Source: JBIOJM01 sp044450785 (GTDB lineage Bacteria; Planctomycetota; Planctomycetia; Isosphaerales; Isosphaeraceae). From it: a DNA stretch of 21,588 bases. The DNA is taken from NCBI GenBank assembly GCA_044450785.1, contig JBIOJM010000155.1, forward strand, positions 1 to 21,588. The letters are read 5' to 3'. The notes under the pieces are model-generated. The model was not told the DNA's origin. It saw only the letters and a program-made list of their open reading frames with translations, and did not search any database. The translations under genes were made by a program, and so were the position numbers. Positions 14,866-21,588 of this stretch are shown here, one piece after another; positions within the stretch are counted from its first letter, which is position 1, and each line of letters begins with the position of its first letter.

Positions 14866-15441
14866 ATGATGCGTCGCCCAAATCGCCAGCGCAGAGACCG
14901 GCCGCTCGGGTTCGAGCCGCTGGAGTCGATCAGGCTGCTATCAGGGCTCACGATGGCCGGCAACGGTGCAGCGGAGGCCGCGTCGATCTCGGCGTTTCCG
15001 CTCCCGATTCTGGTCGCCCTCAAGGGTACGACTCGCGGAACATACACATCGGGATCCGAGATCCCTGATGTCGGAACGACCTACTCCGTGCATACGTCCG
15101 GCAAATTCGCCCGGTATGGCGCGGCGGCCGTATCCGGCAGCCTGCATTCGCTGGGCTTCATTGCTCAGGGCAAGGCGGACGGATCCTTGCTCGTGACCGT
15201 GGCTGGGGGCACGCTCACGCTCAGGCTGACGGGTCCGACCCAGCAAGGGTTTTCCGCTCTGCCCAACAGGTTCTCTTATGTGATCACCAAGGGCACCGGT
15301 AAGTTCCATAACCAGGTTGGCGACCCTGCGGGGAAAGGTACTGTCGACGTCATCATCAAGCCCCAAGGCAGCAACGCGGCCAGGCACGCCCAGGGCGGCG
15401 TCAGGCTGGTGTTCCACCCGGGAATCGTCGTCCTGGAGTGA
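14866..15441 (+). CDS. Exported protein with LEPR-type N-terminus, unknown function
   Basis: The product is 191 residues. The N-terminus is basic (MMRRPNRQRRDRP) followed by LGFEPLESIRLLSG, the LEPR-XLL-like motif of exported planctomycete proteins. The rest is Gly/Thr/Val-rich beta sequence: LVALKGTTRGTYTSGSEIPD, GSLHSLGFIAQGKADGSLLV, FSYVITKGTGKFHNQVGDPA and KGTVDVIIKP. GTGKFxN...GKGTVDV recalls small beta-barrel extracellular proteins, but I do not assign a family. The ATG pair at 14866/14869 is preceded by AGAGGAT. The neighbours are unrelated small genes. It is probably secreted or at the surface. Confidence 0.75.
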   Translation: MMRRPNRQRRDRPLGFEPLESIRLLSGLTMAGNGAAEAASISAFPLPILVALKGTTRGTYTSGSEIPDVGTTYSVHTSGKFARYGAAAVSGSLHSLGFIAQGKADGSLLVTVAGGTLTLRLTGPTQQGFSALPNRFSYVITKGTGKFHNQVGDPAGKGTVDVIIKPQGSNAARHAQGGVRLVFHPGIVVLE

Positions 15442-15497
15442 TCGTTGGCCTGGTGCAGAACGTAATCGTTCCTGGCAGCAAGGAAGGGAGCCGTCCA

Positions 15498-15572
15498 ATG
15501 GCGACACCTGAGCAACTCCGAGCCCTGAAGACCGCCCAGCCGTTCCGGCCGTTTCAAGGAGCGGCCCGATGA
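15498..15572 (+). pseudogene. 5' stub of a QPFxPF small-protein gene
   Basis: The 24-codon frame reads MATPEQLRALKTAQPFRPFQ then GAAR and TGA. It matches the first 20 residues of a common planctomycete small-protein family, which also includes the next gene (QAMHRQPFSPFALHLVDGS). AAGGAAGGGAG precedes it. The stop overlaps the start of the next gene (ATGA). It could be a leader peptide that couples translation, but a truncated tandem duplicate is simpler. Confidence 0.6.
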
Positions 15573-15895
15573 GGAACGTCGATCAGATCCGCCAGGCGAT
15601 GCATCGCCAGCCCTTCAGCCCGTTCGCACTTCACCTGGTCGACGGATCGGTCTGCATGGTGCAGCATCCCGATTTCATCGCCGTTCCCCCCGGTAATCGG
15701 CCGCGGGAAGTCGCCTTCTTCGTCGAGGCGGGCAACCGGGCTGACGGTTATGAAACGCACTGGATCGATCTCAATCTCGTCCTGTCCGTGATCGTCCCTC
15801 CCGACGAAGCGACGTCGCCGGCAGCTCCTCCAGCCGGCGGCGGGCGATCGCCGCGGCGCCGACGGCCATCAATGCCCGAGGACGCTTCGGGCTGA
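15569..15895 (+). CDS. Small conserved protein of the QPFxPF family, function unknown
   Basis: The product is 108 residues. The pattern QIRQAMHRQPFSPFALHLVD, GSVCMVQHPDFIAVPPG, then WIDLNLVLSVIV matches a widespread planctomycete hypothetical family (QPFxPFxIHLxDGxxxxVxHPDF, ending in an IDLxLVxxI strand). The C-terminus after residue 85 is a Pro/Arg-rich disordered tail. AAGGAG at 15557-15562 is a good ribosome binding site, and the start overlaps the stop of the stub gene. It is convergent with the transporter gene at 15950. The function is unknown. Confidence 0.75.
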   Translation: MRNVDQIRQAMHRQPFSPFALHLVDGSVCMVQHPDFIAVPPGNRPREVAFFVEAGNRADGYETHWIDLNLVLSVIVPPDEATSPAAPPAGGGRSPRRRRPSMPEDASG

Positions 15896-15949
15896 TTCCT
15901 CTAAGAAGGTCGCCGGATGCCAGCAGTATTTGGAGTTATCCCCTTTACT

Positions 15950-17335
15950 TCAGGATAGGAGGAACAGGTAAAGTCCGATCGCCGAGAGCATCAAGCCGCC
16001 GGCCAGGCCGAGCCCGCGTTGCCATCTCGTCGCTCGGTTCAGACCCAGCGCTGCCGACTTGACCTTCCATGCGAGGCAGCCGACCGCGACCAGGATCGTG
16101 GCCATACCGGCGCTGAAGGCCAGCACGAGTCCGACACCCGCCGCCAGCCGGCCCACGGCCGCCGCAAGGACAAGCAGACCCACCGCGTCCCAGCACGGGA
16201 CCAGGCCCCCCGCCAATCCCAGGCCGATGAGCCCGCGGTTGCTGATCTCGCCGGTACGCAGGCCCGCGATCTCGTGCTCCCCGAAGCCCGCGATGTGCCG
16301 CCCGACTCGCCAGAGACCGGCCGCCGCGATCACGAAACCGGCGATTCTCGTCAAACCCAGATGGACCGTTCCAACCTGGGTCGCGCCGGTATACCACAAG
16401 GCGAGTGCGACCAAGAGCACGGTCCCCATGTGGGCCAAGGCGGTCGCCAATCCCAAGAGCGCGGGCTGGTAGAACCGCGTTCCCGGACCGAGCGCCACCG
16501 CCGTCACCAGCGTCTTGCCGTGCCCGGGCTGAATCGCATGCGCCGCCCCGAGCCCCATCGCGAGCAAAAGAAGGATCGACCACGACACTCTGGTGGTTTC
16601 ATCCAGTAATTGCGAGACCCGCTTCAACCCGCTGCTCTTGACCTCGATCGGCTGCGACGTCTGACGTGGAGCGTGGAGCGTGGAGCGTGGAGCGAGAAGG
16701 CCCTCCTCGGCGGGGCCGTCTGCCGGCAACGTCTGGGCGCGGAAACGGACCTCGACCTGCTTGGTACGGCGTTCCTCGGCGTCGCTCAACAGCCACACGG
16801 GTCGGATCTCGATCCGCTCAACCTCGGGCGACAGGTCGTCACCGGCGACGACGACTCCGTCCCGCCCGCGCACGGCCAGGCGGCTGGTTCCCTCGCTCGA
16901 AACGTAATTCGTGTCGCGGACCGCCAGCCGCCCTTCGCGGGGAATCCGCGCCTCGAAATGGAAGCTGTACCGAGGGTGTTCCTCGACCGCCAGGTCGAAA
17001 CCCCGGACGGTCAGCTCAGCGGGCTGTCCATCGATCGTGACCAGAATGCCCTTCTTGTTCAAGGGCCCAGTCACCTGGCCATAGCGAGCCAGCCACTCGG
17101 CACGATCCGCGCCCGGCAGACCGCCGATCAAGGCACGGAGATCCTGGGTGAGAGTCAGCTCCGTCAAGCTGACCTCGTATTCGATTTCGAGGAGGCCGAG
17201 CTTGACGGAAACCTGGATCGATCGGTCGATCCGCTGGTTCGGAATATCGTGTGACCGCGCCGCAGGCGCGGCCAGGCTCGCCAGAGCGAGTCCGAACAAA
17301 AAGCGAGACAGGTGGTTTCGACGGCCAGACGGCAC
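15950..17335 (-). CDS. NicO/RcnA-type metal (nickel/cobalt) transporter-like membrane protein
   Basis: The product is 461 residues from a GTG at 17335. Residues 1-28 are a signal peptide (FLFGLALASLAAPAARS). Residues 29-240 form a soluble beta-rich domain. About six membrane segments follow (253 to 460). The hallmark AAHAIQPGHGKTLV (264-277), AHMGT (His302) and GGLVPCWDAVGLL (376-388) match the NicO family, which moves Ni2+ or Co2+. PCWDA is a variant of the usual PCPxA. A heptamer array lies in the coding region at residues 215-224, in the linker before the first membrane segment. The response-regulator gene ends 14 bp upstream, suggesting co-transcription. Metal specificity cannot be told. 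No strong Shine-Dalgarno sequence is seen. Confidence 0.85.
   Translation of the reverse strand: MPSGRRNHLSRFLFGLALASLAAPAARSHDIPNQRIDRSIQVSVKLGLLEIEYEVSLTELTLTQDLRALIGGLPGADRAEWLARYGQVTGPLNKKGILVTIDGQPAELTVRGFDLAVEEHPRYSFHFEARIPREGRLAVRDTNYVSSEGTSRLAVRGRDGVVVAGDDLSPEVERIEIRPVWLLSDAEERRTKQVEVRFRAQTLPADGPAEEGLLAPRSTLHAPRQTSQPIEVKSSGLKRVSQLLDETTRVSWSILLLLAMGLGAAHAIQPGHGKTLVTAVALGPGTRFYQPALLGLATALAHMGTVLLVALALWYTGATQVGTVHLGLTRIAGFVIAAAGLWRVGRHIAGFGEHEIAGLRTGEISNRGLIGLGLAGGLVPCWDAVGLLVLAAAVGRLAAGVGLVLAFSAGMATILVAVGCLAWKVKSAALGLNRATRWQRGLGLAGGLMLSAIGLYLFLLS
16665..16692. repeat. Heptamer array CGTGGAG x4 inside the transporter gene
   Basis: Four perfect CGTGGAG units (28 bp) lie within the NicO coding region, followed by a partial CGAG. 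On the coding strand they encode APRSTLHAPR. Seven is not a multiple of three, so gain or loss of one unit would shift the frame. The same heptamer occurs twice at 21324-21337. Confidence 0.9.
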
Positions 17336-17349
17336 GAGACGGGTCGCGG

Positions 17350-17733
17350 TCAGTTGTAATACTTCTCGATCGCCCTGTGAACCACGTAGATCACGACATG
17401 TTTACTGACGGGCTTGGCAAGCACGCAGAACGCATGTTCGGAAAGGGCCCGGCGCATCAGGTCGTCGTCCTGGTCCGCGGTGATCAGTATCGAGGGGATC
17501 ACGCCTTTGATCTGCCGGACGATCGCCATCGTCTCGAGCCCCGACAGCTTGGGTAGGTGCATGTCCATGAGCGCGAGATGAACCTCGTGCCGCCGGATCA
17601 GGTCGATCGCCTCTTCCCCGCTCTCGGCCATGAGCGTGTGAAATCCCTGCGGCGCCACGATCTCGCGCAAGATCTCTCGAGCGGCCGGATCGTCGTCAGT
17701 GATCAGGATTGAGTAGGGATGACACGAGGTCAT
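17350..17733 (-). CDS. Single-domain response regulator (CheY-like receiver)
   Basis: The product is 127 residues from the ATG at 17733; a TTG at 17748 would add five. Numbered from the TTG start, the acidic cluster is ITDDD (16-20), the phospho-acceptor is Asp62 in LALMDMHLPKLSG, the conserved Thr is in ILITAD and the Lys is in LAKPVS (Lys112). All phosphotransfer residues are present. There is no output domain, so it should act through protein contacts. No histidine kinase is adjacent. It is 14 bp upstream of the transporter gene on the same strand, so control of or co-expression with metal transport is possible. Ribosome binding sites are weak at both candidate starts. Confidence 0.88.
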   Translation of the reverse strand: MTSCHPYSILITDDDPAAREILREIVAPQGFHTLMAESGEEAIDLIRRHEVHLALMDMHLPKLSGLETMAIVRQIKGVIPSILITADQDDDLMRRALSEHAFCVLAKPVSKHVVIYVVHRAIEKYYN

Positions 17734-17752
17734 GGGAGAGGCACTCAAATGT

Positions 17753-17772
17753 GGCCGACCAGAGTGTCGGCC
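17753..17772. repeat. REP-like hairpin
   Basis: GGCCGAC (17753-17759) and GTCGGCC (17766-17772) form a 7-bp stem with loop CAGAGT, upstream of the response regulator start. The remaining gap up to 17971 holds no credible gene. Confidence 0.6.
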
Positions 17773-17971
17773 CTACCGTCGCCGTCGGCACCAGAGGGGT
17801 CAGTTCGGAAGTACTGCCTGCACGCCTTGCGCCGTTACCACGTCGACGTCATACCACCAGCTAATCCATTATGGCAACTCATTGCAAGGCTGATGCTTAC
17901 ATTTTTAGCGAATCCATTCCGCCGATGATGACTCAAGGCCACGAAAGCCTGTTTAGCGGTCACTTTGGCAG

Positions 17972-19306
17972 TCATCGCGTCGTCGAGTTCGTGGCGGTTG
18001 GCAGATTGGAGCCGGCCGCGGCACGCGCCAATCGTGAGAATAACCCCTTCGAATCACCCCATCGCTGGTCGGGCGCGAAGGCGCCGGCCGACGCCAGGTC
18101 AGGGGGATTCTCACGGATCTGACGGTAGACATATCGCTCGATCAGATCGCCCTTCGCATCCTTGGCCACGACCAGGCGGGGCAGCATCGACCGCGAGTCG
18201 AGGTAGACGTTCCAGGTTTCGCCCGCAACGGACCGCCGCACAAAGTGATGACACGGCGTCTCGAGGCCTGCTGGAGTTTCGAGCCCGTTGTAGACCAGAT
18301 CACCCTGTTCGGGCTGGTTCTGATCGGCTGCTCCCTTGGGCCCGCGCATGTTTTCGAGGATCGTATCGAAGCCAGCCTCCGTGATCGAGTGCCGGCTATT
18401 CCTCGTGACGAGCGGACTATCGACGGGGAATTTCATCGAAGGAAGGACGATCGCCGTACTCGGCTGGTGGACGAAAATCATTCGTGGATCGAGGGTGCTC
18501 GAGTAAATGACTTCGCGTCCCTTGTTGGGCCCACGCGACCATTCCAGCCGAACCGCCTTGGGATCGGACCGGATGGAGAGGAGAATCTCCTCCTCCGGCT
18601 GGAGCTGACCCCGGACACGCTCTTGCCGGGAAATCTCCACCTGATAGGTCTTCAAAGCGCCGAGCTTGCGTTCGGCTTGCACCAGGAGGACTTTCGGATC
18701 CGTCGCGGCGTCTGGACGGGACCGACCCGCGAGGCGAGCGGGTGATCCCTGCGCGGGCTCATCTCGATCGGCAGGTGAAGTGAGACCCGGAAGGGTGTCG
18801 ACATCACGTTCGGTTGACTCTGCCATCCATGGGGTTGAACCCGTTCTCGAGGCAAGGTCCTCCGGCGGCGCCTCGTCGCGCACGAGGGCCGGAAGCGGCT
18901 CGGGCCGGCCCAGCGAGACTCGCATCGGATCGTCACCGTCCGGTTGGTTGGATGTCGACGTCCGGGTGGCCGGAGGGGGGCCGTCGGAGTTGTCGGCCGA
19001 CCGCACCGCCGGCGCGGCCGGCGCGCTCTCTACGTCGCGCTGCCGGGACAGCTTGTCCGCCTGCTTCGCACTCGCAGCGGATCCGACACGAGGGGCATTC
19101 ATGGCCTGGGCGTAGGAATCATTCTCGGGCGCCGGCGAACCGGGTCCGGAACGGGCCCGGAAACCCAGGAGCGATGCCGGATCAAATCCGATCGAACGCA
19201 GACCGCCTGTCCCCGAGCATCCGATCTCGAGAAAACAGAGGCTCATTCCCAAACAAGTCACCATCCAAGGCGACAGCGGGCCAATGCGATCCTTCGCCTT
19301 GATCAT
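17972..19306 (-). CDS. DUF1571-family putative lipoprotein
   Basis: The product is 444 residues. Residues 1-30 form a signal sequence ending LEIGC (Cys30); Gly at -1 fits a lipobox, although Glu at -3 is unusual. Residues 31-200 are a Pro/Ser/Asp-rich disordered linker. Residues 203 to about 415 match DUF1571: KVLLVQAERKLGALKTYQVE, EILLSIRSDPKAVRLEW, ETWNVYLDSRSMLPRLVV. This fold resembles outer-membrane lipoprotein-sorting beta domains. GGGAG precedes the ATG. It is probably anchored to a membrane facing the periplasm. It lies 215 bp downstream of the GH3 gene and 223 bp upstream of the response regulator on the same strand. The function is unknown. Confidence 0.85.
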   Translation of the reverse strand: MIKAKDRIGPLSPWMVTCLGMSLCFLEIGCSGTGGLRSIGFDPASLLGFRARSGPGSPAPENDSYAQAMNAPRVGSAASAKQADKLSRQRDVESAPAAPAVRSADNSDGPPPATRTSTSNQPDGDDPMRVSLGRPEPLPALVRDEAPPEDLASRTGSTPWMAESTERDVDTLPGLTSPADRDEPAQGSPARLAGRSRPDAATDPKVLLVQAERKLGALKTYQVEISRQERVRGQLQPEEEILLSIRSDPKAVRLEWSRGPNKGREVIYSSTLDPRMIFVHQPSTAIVLPSMKFPVDSPLVTRNSRHSITEAGFDTILENMRGPKGAADQNQPEQGDLVYNGLETPAGLETPCHHFVRRSVAGETWNVYLDSRSMLPRLVVAKDAKGDLIERYVYRQIRENPPDLASAGAFAPDQRWGDSKGLFSRLARAAAGSNLPTATNSTTR

Positions 19307-19323
19307 CGCTCCCTACTCCGAAA

Positions 19324-19344
19324 GGGTGAAGGATGAAGGATGAG
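19324..19344. repeat. Heptamer array GGATGAA x3
   Basis: GGGTGAA, GGATGAA and GGATGAG are three consecutive 7-bp units just upstream of the lipoprotein start. Its complement, TTCATCC, is one base from TTCAGCC in the neighbouring array. Confidence 0.8.
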
Positions 19345-19359
19345 ATCGACCAAGTCCGG

Positions 19360-19394
19360 TTCATCCGTCAGCCGTCAGCCTTCAGCCTTCAGCC
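19360..19394. repeat. Heptamer array (TTCAGCC type) x5
   Basis: Five consecutive 7-bp units occur: TTCATCC, GTCAGCC twice, TTCAGCC twice. With the array at 19324-19344 it forms a two-part heptamer cluster between the GH3 and lipoprotein genes. Confidence 0.85.
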
Positions 19395-19408
19395 CACCCG
19401 TACCATAC

Positions 19409-19432
19409 TTTCAACTTTCGAACAAGTTGAAA
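19409..19432. repeat. AT-rich perfect inverted repeat
   Basis: TTTCAACTT (19409-19417) pairs with AAGTTGAAA (19424-19432) across six bases. It is AT-rich in a GC-rich genome and lies between the GH3 stop and the lipoprotein start. It could be a regulator operator or a 3'-end hairpin. Confidence 0.55.
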
Positions 19433-19444
19433 TCGTCGTGGTAG

Positions 19445-19484
19445 GTCAGGCTTTACAGCCTGACGTCAGGCAGGGAAACCTGAC
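19445..19484. repeat. Two adjacent REP-like hairpins (GTCAGGC/GCCTGAC)
   Basis: GTCAGGC-TTTACA-GCCTGAC (19445-19464) is followed at once by GTCAGG/CCTGAC (19465-19484). The twin hairpin lies 38 bp past the GH3 stop and may end or stabilise its transcript. The motif looks like a dispersed planctomycete repeat. Confidence 0.65.
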
Positions 19485-19521
19485 CAACGGGAAGCGCAAA
19501 ACCATACGCCCGTCCAGGGGC

Positions 19522-21303
19522 TCAAACCATGGCCCTGGCATCTTGCCCGTGGACTCTCTCTTCTGCCGGCTCGCTTCCTTTTCCGTCGACTGGGACATTC
19601 ACAGTCTGCGAGGCATTACCGCCTTCAACCGGAGAAAAGCTTGCAGCCAGATCAAGGTCGGGAACCAAGTGAGGTTGTTTATACTGTTCGACCGTCCCGC
19701 CGCTCCGGACCAGTCGTCGTTTTTGAAATTTGATCCAGGAGCCTTCTGGAATCCGGAGGATGCGGACTGGGCCGAGCCGGCGGGTCTCCCGTTTGCAAAG
19801 GTACTCGACGTTCTGGCGCCTTAATTCGTGCTCGACGGCCGCGGCGAGCTGGTTGGCAACTCCGTCGGTGGAAAGGTCGTCCTTTTCGATCAGGAGCGAG
19901 TAATAGGGAGGATCATCCCAGGTGGGTACGAGGAGATACGACTTTACGTGCAGACCGGCCGCGCGTTGGGCAGCCTCGACCGCGGTCACGACTTGATGTT
20001 CAGAAAGTTTTTCCCCAGTTAGACTTGAGTAATGGGCACCCTTGTTCAAGAACTCGATCACAGGCGCCTTGCCATGGTAGCCGACGCACCGAACCAGGTC
20101 GGAGATATTGTATCGATACAGCCCCCCGGCGGTTGTCAGCACGATGAAGTAGTTCCGTCCCTCGATCAGGTCGGTCGCCTCGACCGCCTCGGCCTCCGCG
20201 CTGTCTGCCTCGTCCTCGGGGATGAACTCGAAATAGTGGTGCCGGATATCCAGCACACCGGCGGCCGTCCCGTCCTCGAGCGGAATGGTCATCCTCCCCT
20301 CCGACGCAATCAAACCGACGTCGCGGACGGGCGTGCCCCCAAAGTACTCCGGATACCCGCGCAGATATGCCCTCATGGTCCCACCCATCCAGTTCGAGAG
20401 AAACTCGAGGTTGGGCCAGTAGTCCTTGGGGAGAAGGCGGCCGGTCTCCGCGGCGATTCGTTCCAGGGTTCGAGCCGTTTGCTTGCGGCGGCGGCGGGTG
20501 TTGAAGCGCAGTTGTCTGCGGATATCGGCCGAGATCTCCCAGCGGTCGTCGATGGTGCCGTCCGCCAGGTCGCGGATCAGGACTTCTTTCTCGCGATCGC
20601 CCAGCCCGGCCATCGCCAGAATGGTGCTGGGATTGGCCGCGATGATCGTGCCGAGGTCGCGATGGATCGAAAACCGCAGTGCGACGTAATACTTCGACTC
20701 GATGTCCTTGATCCTGGACGCCACGGCGGGCATGCAGTATCTCGTGCGAACGAGCCGGTTTTGCATCTGGGCGGTGAGACCGGTGATCGCCCCGCACGGG
20801 ATGCCCGCGGGCGTGAGGCTCTCTCGCCAGTCGCTGGCGACCTGAAGGATGGGCCGCAAGCCGTTACGAATCATCTCGGGGTGGGCATCGAACGCCATGA
20901 TTCCCCAGATCGTCCAGCCCTCGCGATAGTCGGAGAGCGCCTGCCGGGTGACCGGGATCGTCTTGGGCCGATTCGTCGTACCCGAGGTCAGCGCGAACAT
21001 GAGGACTTCGGTTCCTGGCCCGAAAAGCGCTCCCGGGTCGCCTTGGCGCACCCGATCGATGTACGGCTCATGCCGATCGTAGCCGCTGATCGGAACGCGG
21101 CGACGGAAGTCAGCCGGCGTTCGGATCTCGCCAAAGAAATGGTCGCGGCCGAACTGGCTGCCAGCGTGGCGGGCGAGTCGCCCCATCAAGAGGTCGCGCT
21201 GAACATCGCCGGCAGAAAGGGTCTGATCGAGAAACGCTCGGGCCAAGTGCCGCGCACGGTTGGCCACCGGCCTCCCCATCATCCGCATCAGGATTCTGAG
21301 CAT
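19522..21303 (-). CDS. GH3-family acyl-acid amido synthetase-like protein
   Basis: The product is 593 residues from the ATG at 21303, chosen because AAGGTGGT lies seven bases before it; a GTG at 21315 is the alternative. GH3 proteins adenylate carboxylic acids and join them to amino acids or amines. Visible motifs are the ATP loop TSGTTNRPK (106-114), GLIASEGRM, HYFEFIPEDE, the hallmark GLYRYNISDLVRCVGY and LTGEKLSEH, with the mobile C-terminal domain complete. The last 50 residues (PVEGGNASQTVNVPVDGKGS onward) are a low-complexity extension. There is no signal peptide, so it is cytoplasmic. The substrate is unknown in bacteria of this group. The gene is probably monocistronic or first of a loose cluster. 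Confidence 0.92.
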   Translation of the reverse strand: MLRILMRMMGRPVANRARHLARAFLDQTLSAGDVQRDLLMGRLARHAGSQFGRDHFFGEIRTPADFRRRVPISGYDRHEPYIDRVRQGDPGALFGPGTEVLMFALTSGTTNRPKTIPVTRQALSDYREGWTIWGIMAFDAHPEMIRNGLRPILQVASDWRESLTPAGIPCGAITGLTAQMQNRLVRTRYCMPAVASRIKDIESKYYVALRFSIHRDLGTIIAANPSTILAMAGLGDREKEVLIRDLADGTIDDRWEISADIRRQLRFNTRRRRKQTARTLERIAAETGRLLPKDYWPNLEFLSNWMGGTMRAYLRGYPEYFGGTPVRDVGLIASEGRMTIPLEDGTAAGVLDIRHHYFEFIPEDEADSAEAEAVEATDLIEGRNYFIVLTTAGGLYRYNISDLVRCVGYHGKAPVIEFLNKGAHYSSLTGEKLSEHQVVTAVEAAQRAAGLHVKSYLLVPTWDDPPYYSLLIEKDDLSTDGVANQLAAAVEHELRRQNVEYLCKRETRRLGPVRILRIPEGSWIKFQKRRLVRSGGTVEQYKQPHLVPDLDLAASFSPVEGGNASQTVNVPVDGKGSEPAEERVHGQDARAMV

Positions 21304-21323
21304 CTTACCGACCACCTTGAGTC

Positions 21324-21337
21324 GCGTGGAGCGTGGG
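21324..21337. repeat. Heptamer repeat CGTGGAG x2
   Basis: CGTGGAGCGTGGGG gives one perfect and one near-perfect unit of the heptamer seen four times in the transporter gene. It lies directly upstream of the GH3 start. Confidence 0.6.
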
Positions 21338-21422
21338 GATCGAAGGAGACTTCTCGCTGAAGACCACCAGCAAACCCGGCACTCGCCGGTCCAAGTCCGC
21401 TACGAGAGTCGTCCGACATACC

Positions 21423-21497
21423 AACCCGAAGCGTGAGCGAGGGCGCTGGCGCCGCGCCGCAAGAGACTTGCGGCATCCCTCGCTGACGCTTCGGGTT
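21423..21497. repeat. Nested palindromic element (AACCCGAAGCGT arms)
   Basis: The arms 21423-21443 and 21477-21497 are complementary at 20 of 21 positions and begin AACCCGAAGCGT. Inside lies a second perfect hairpin, GCCGCAAG-AGA-CTTGCGGC. A further hairpin GCCGCC-TTC-GGCGGC lies at about 21509-21523. This arm sequence is familiar from dispersed planctomycete repeats. The rest of 21304-21588 shows no gene. Confidence 0.8.
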
Positions 21498-21588
21498 AAC
21501 GGATCGAGCCGCCTTCGGCGGCGCCCTCACGGCCCGTGAACTGTTTTTCGACGTACTGGGCTCCCGCTGTTGTTGGTGTTTATCGTAC

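Noticed and set aside
20032..21360. 442-codon plus-strand frame
   Set aside because: Shadow of the GH3 gene; no domain visible.

Overview
The window looks like chromosomal DNA from a GC-rich planctomycete, most likely of the Isosphaeraceae/Gemmataceae side of Planctomycetia. The signs are an ECF sigma factor of the planctomycete-expanded type directly upstream of a Ser/Thr kinase with a TPR tail, secreted proteins with an N-terminal LEPR-like motif (ALETRLTLS, FEPLESIRLLSG), a GloVer-repeat protein, a DUF1571 lipoprotein, a TPR/HEAT protein with a C-terminal HINT domain, and scattered 7-bp tandem repeats and REP-like palindromes. All assignments rest on reading motifs by eye; no database was searched.

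Left part (1-7911). The left edge holds the N-terminal 80 codons of an ECF sigma factor (minus strand). Its upstream DNA is repeated about 7.1 kb away upstream of a second, complete sigma gene (6796-7356). Both upstream copies carry a decayed 5' piece of a transposase resembling the IS1380 family. Between them lie a beta-helix fragment, a GloVer-repeat secreted protein with a frameshift in a run of nine G (plus strand), and a 1174-residue transmembrane Ser/Thr kinase with seven near-identical TPRs, which forms an operon with the complete sigma gene. A 5'-degenerate tRNA-Leu(CAA) sits at the right end of the second upstream copy and may mark an old integration boundary.

Middle part (7922-15895). 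A small-protein plus retropepsin-like protease cassette is present once intact and once with the protease reduced to a 27-codon stub. Next come a doubtful plus-strand ORF with a good promoter and ribosome binding site, and a tight minus-strand operon of an enolase-superfamily epimerase/cycloisomerase, an alpha/beta hydrolase and a small basic protein. The plus-strand TPR/HEAT/HINT gene starts divergently from this operon. It is followed by a small LEPR-type secreted protein and a small conserved protein preceded by a 24-codon stub of its own family.

Right part (15950-21303), all minus strand. A GH3-family acyl-amido synthetase-like protein, a DUF1571 lipoprotein, a single-domain response regulator and a NicO-type metal transporter follow one another; the last two are 14 bp apart. 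Gaps hold heptamer arrays and hairpin repeats, and one heptamer array lies inside the transporter gene. No single complete novel system stands out. The best leads are the small-protein/protease cassette, the duplicated sigma cassette with its transposase remnant, the HINT protein and the coding heptamer array.
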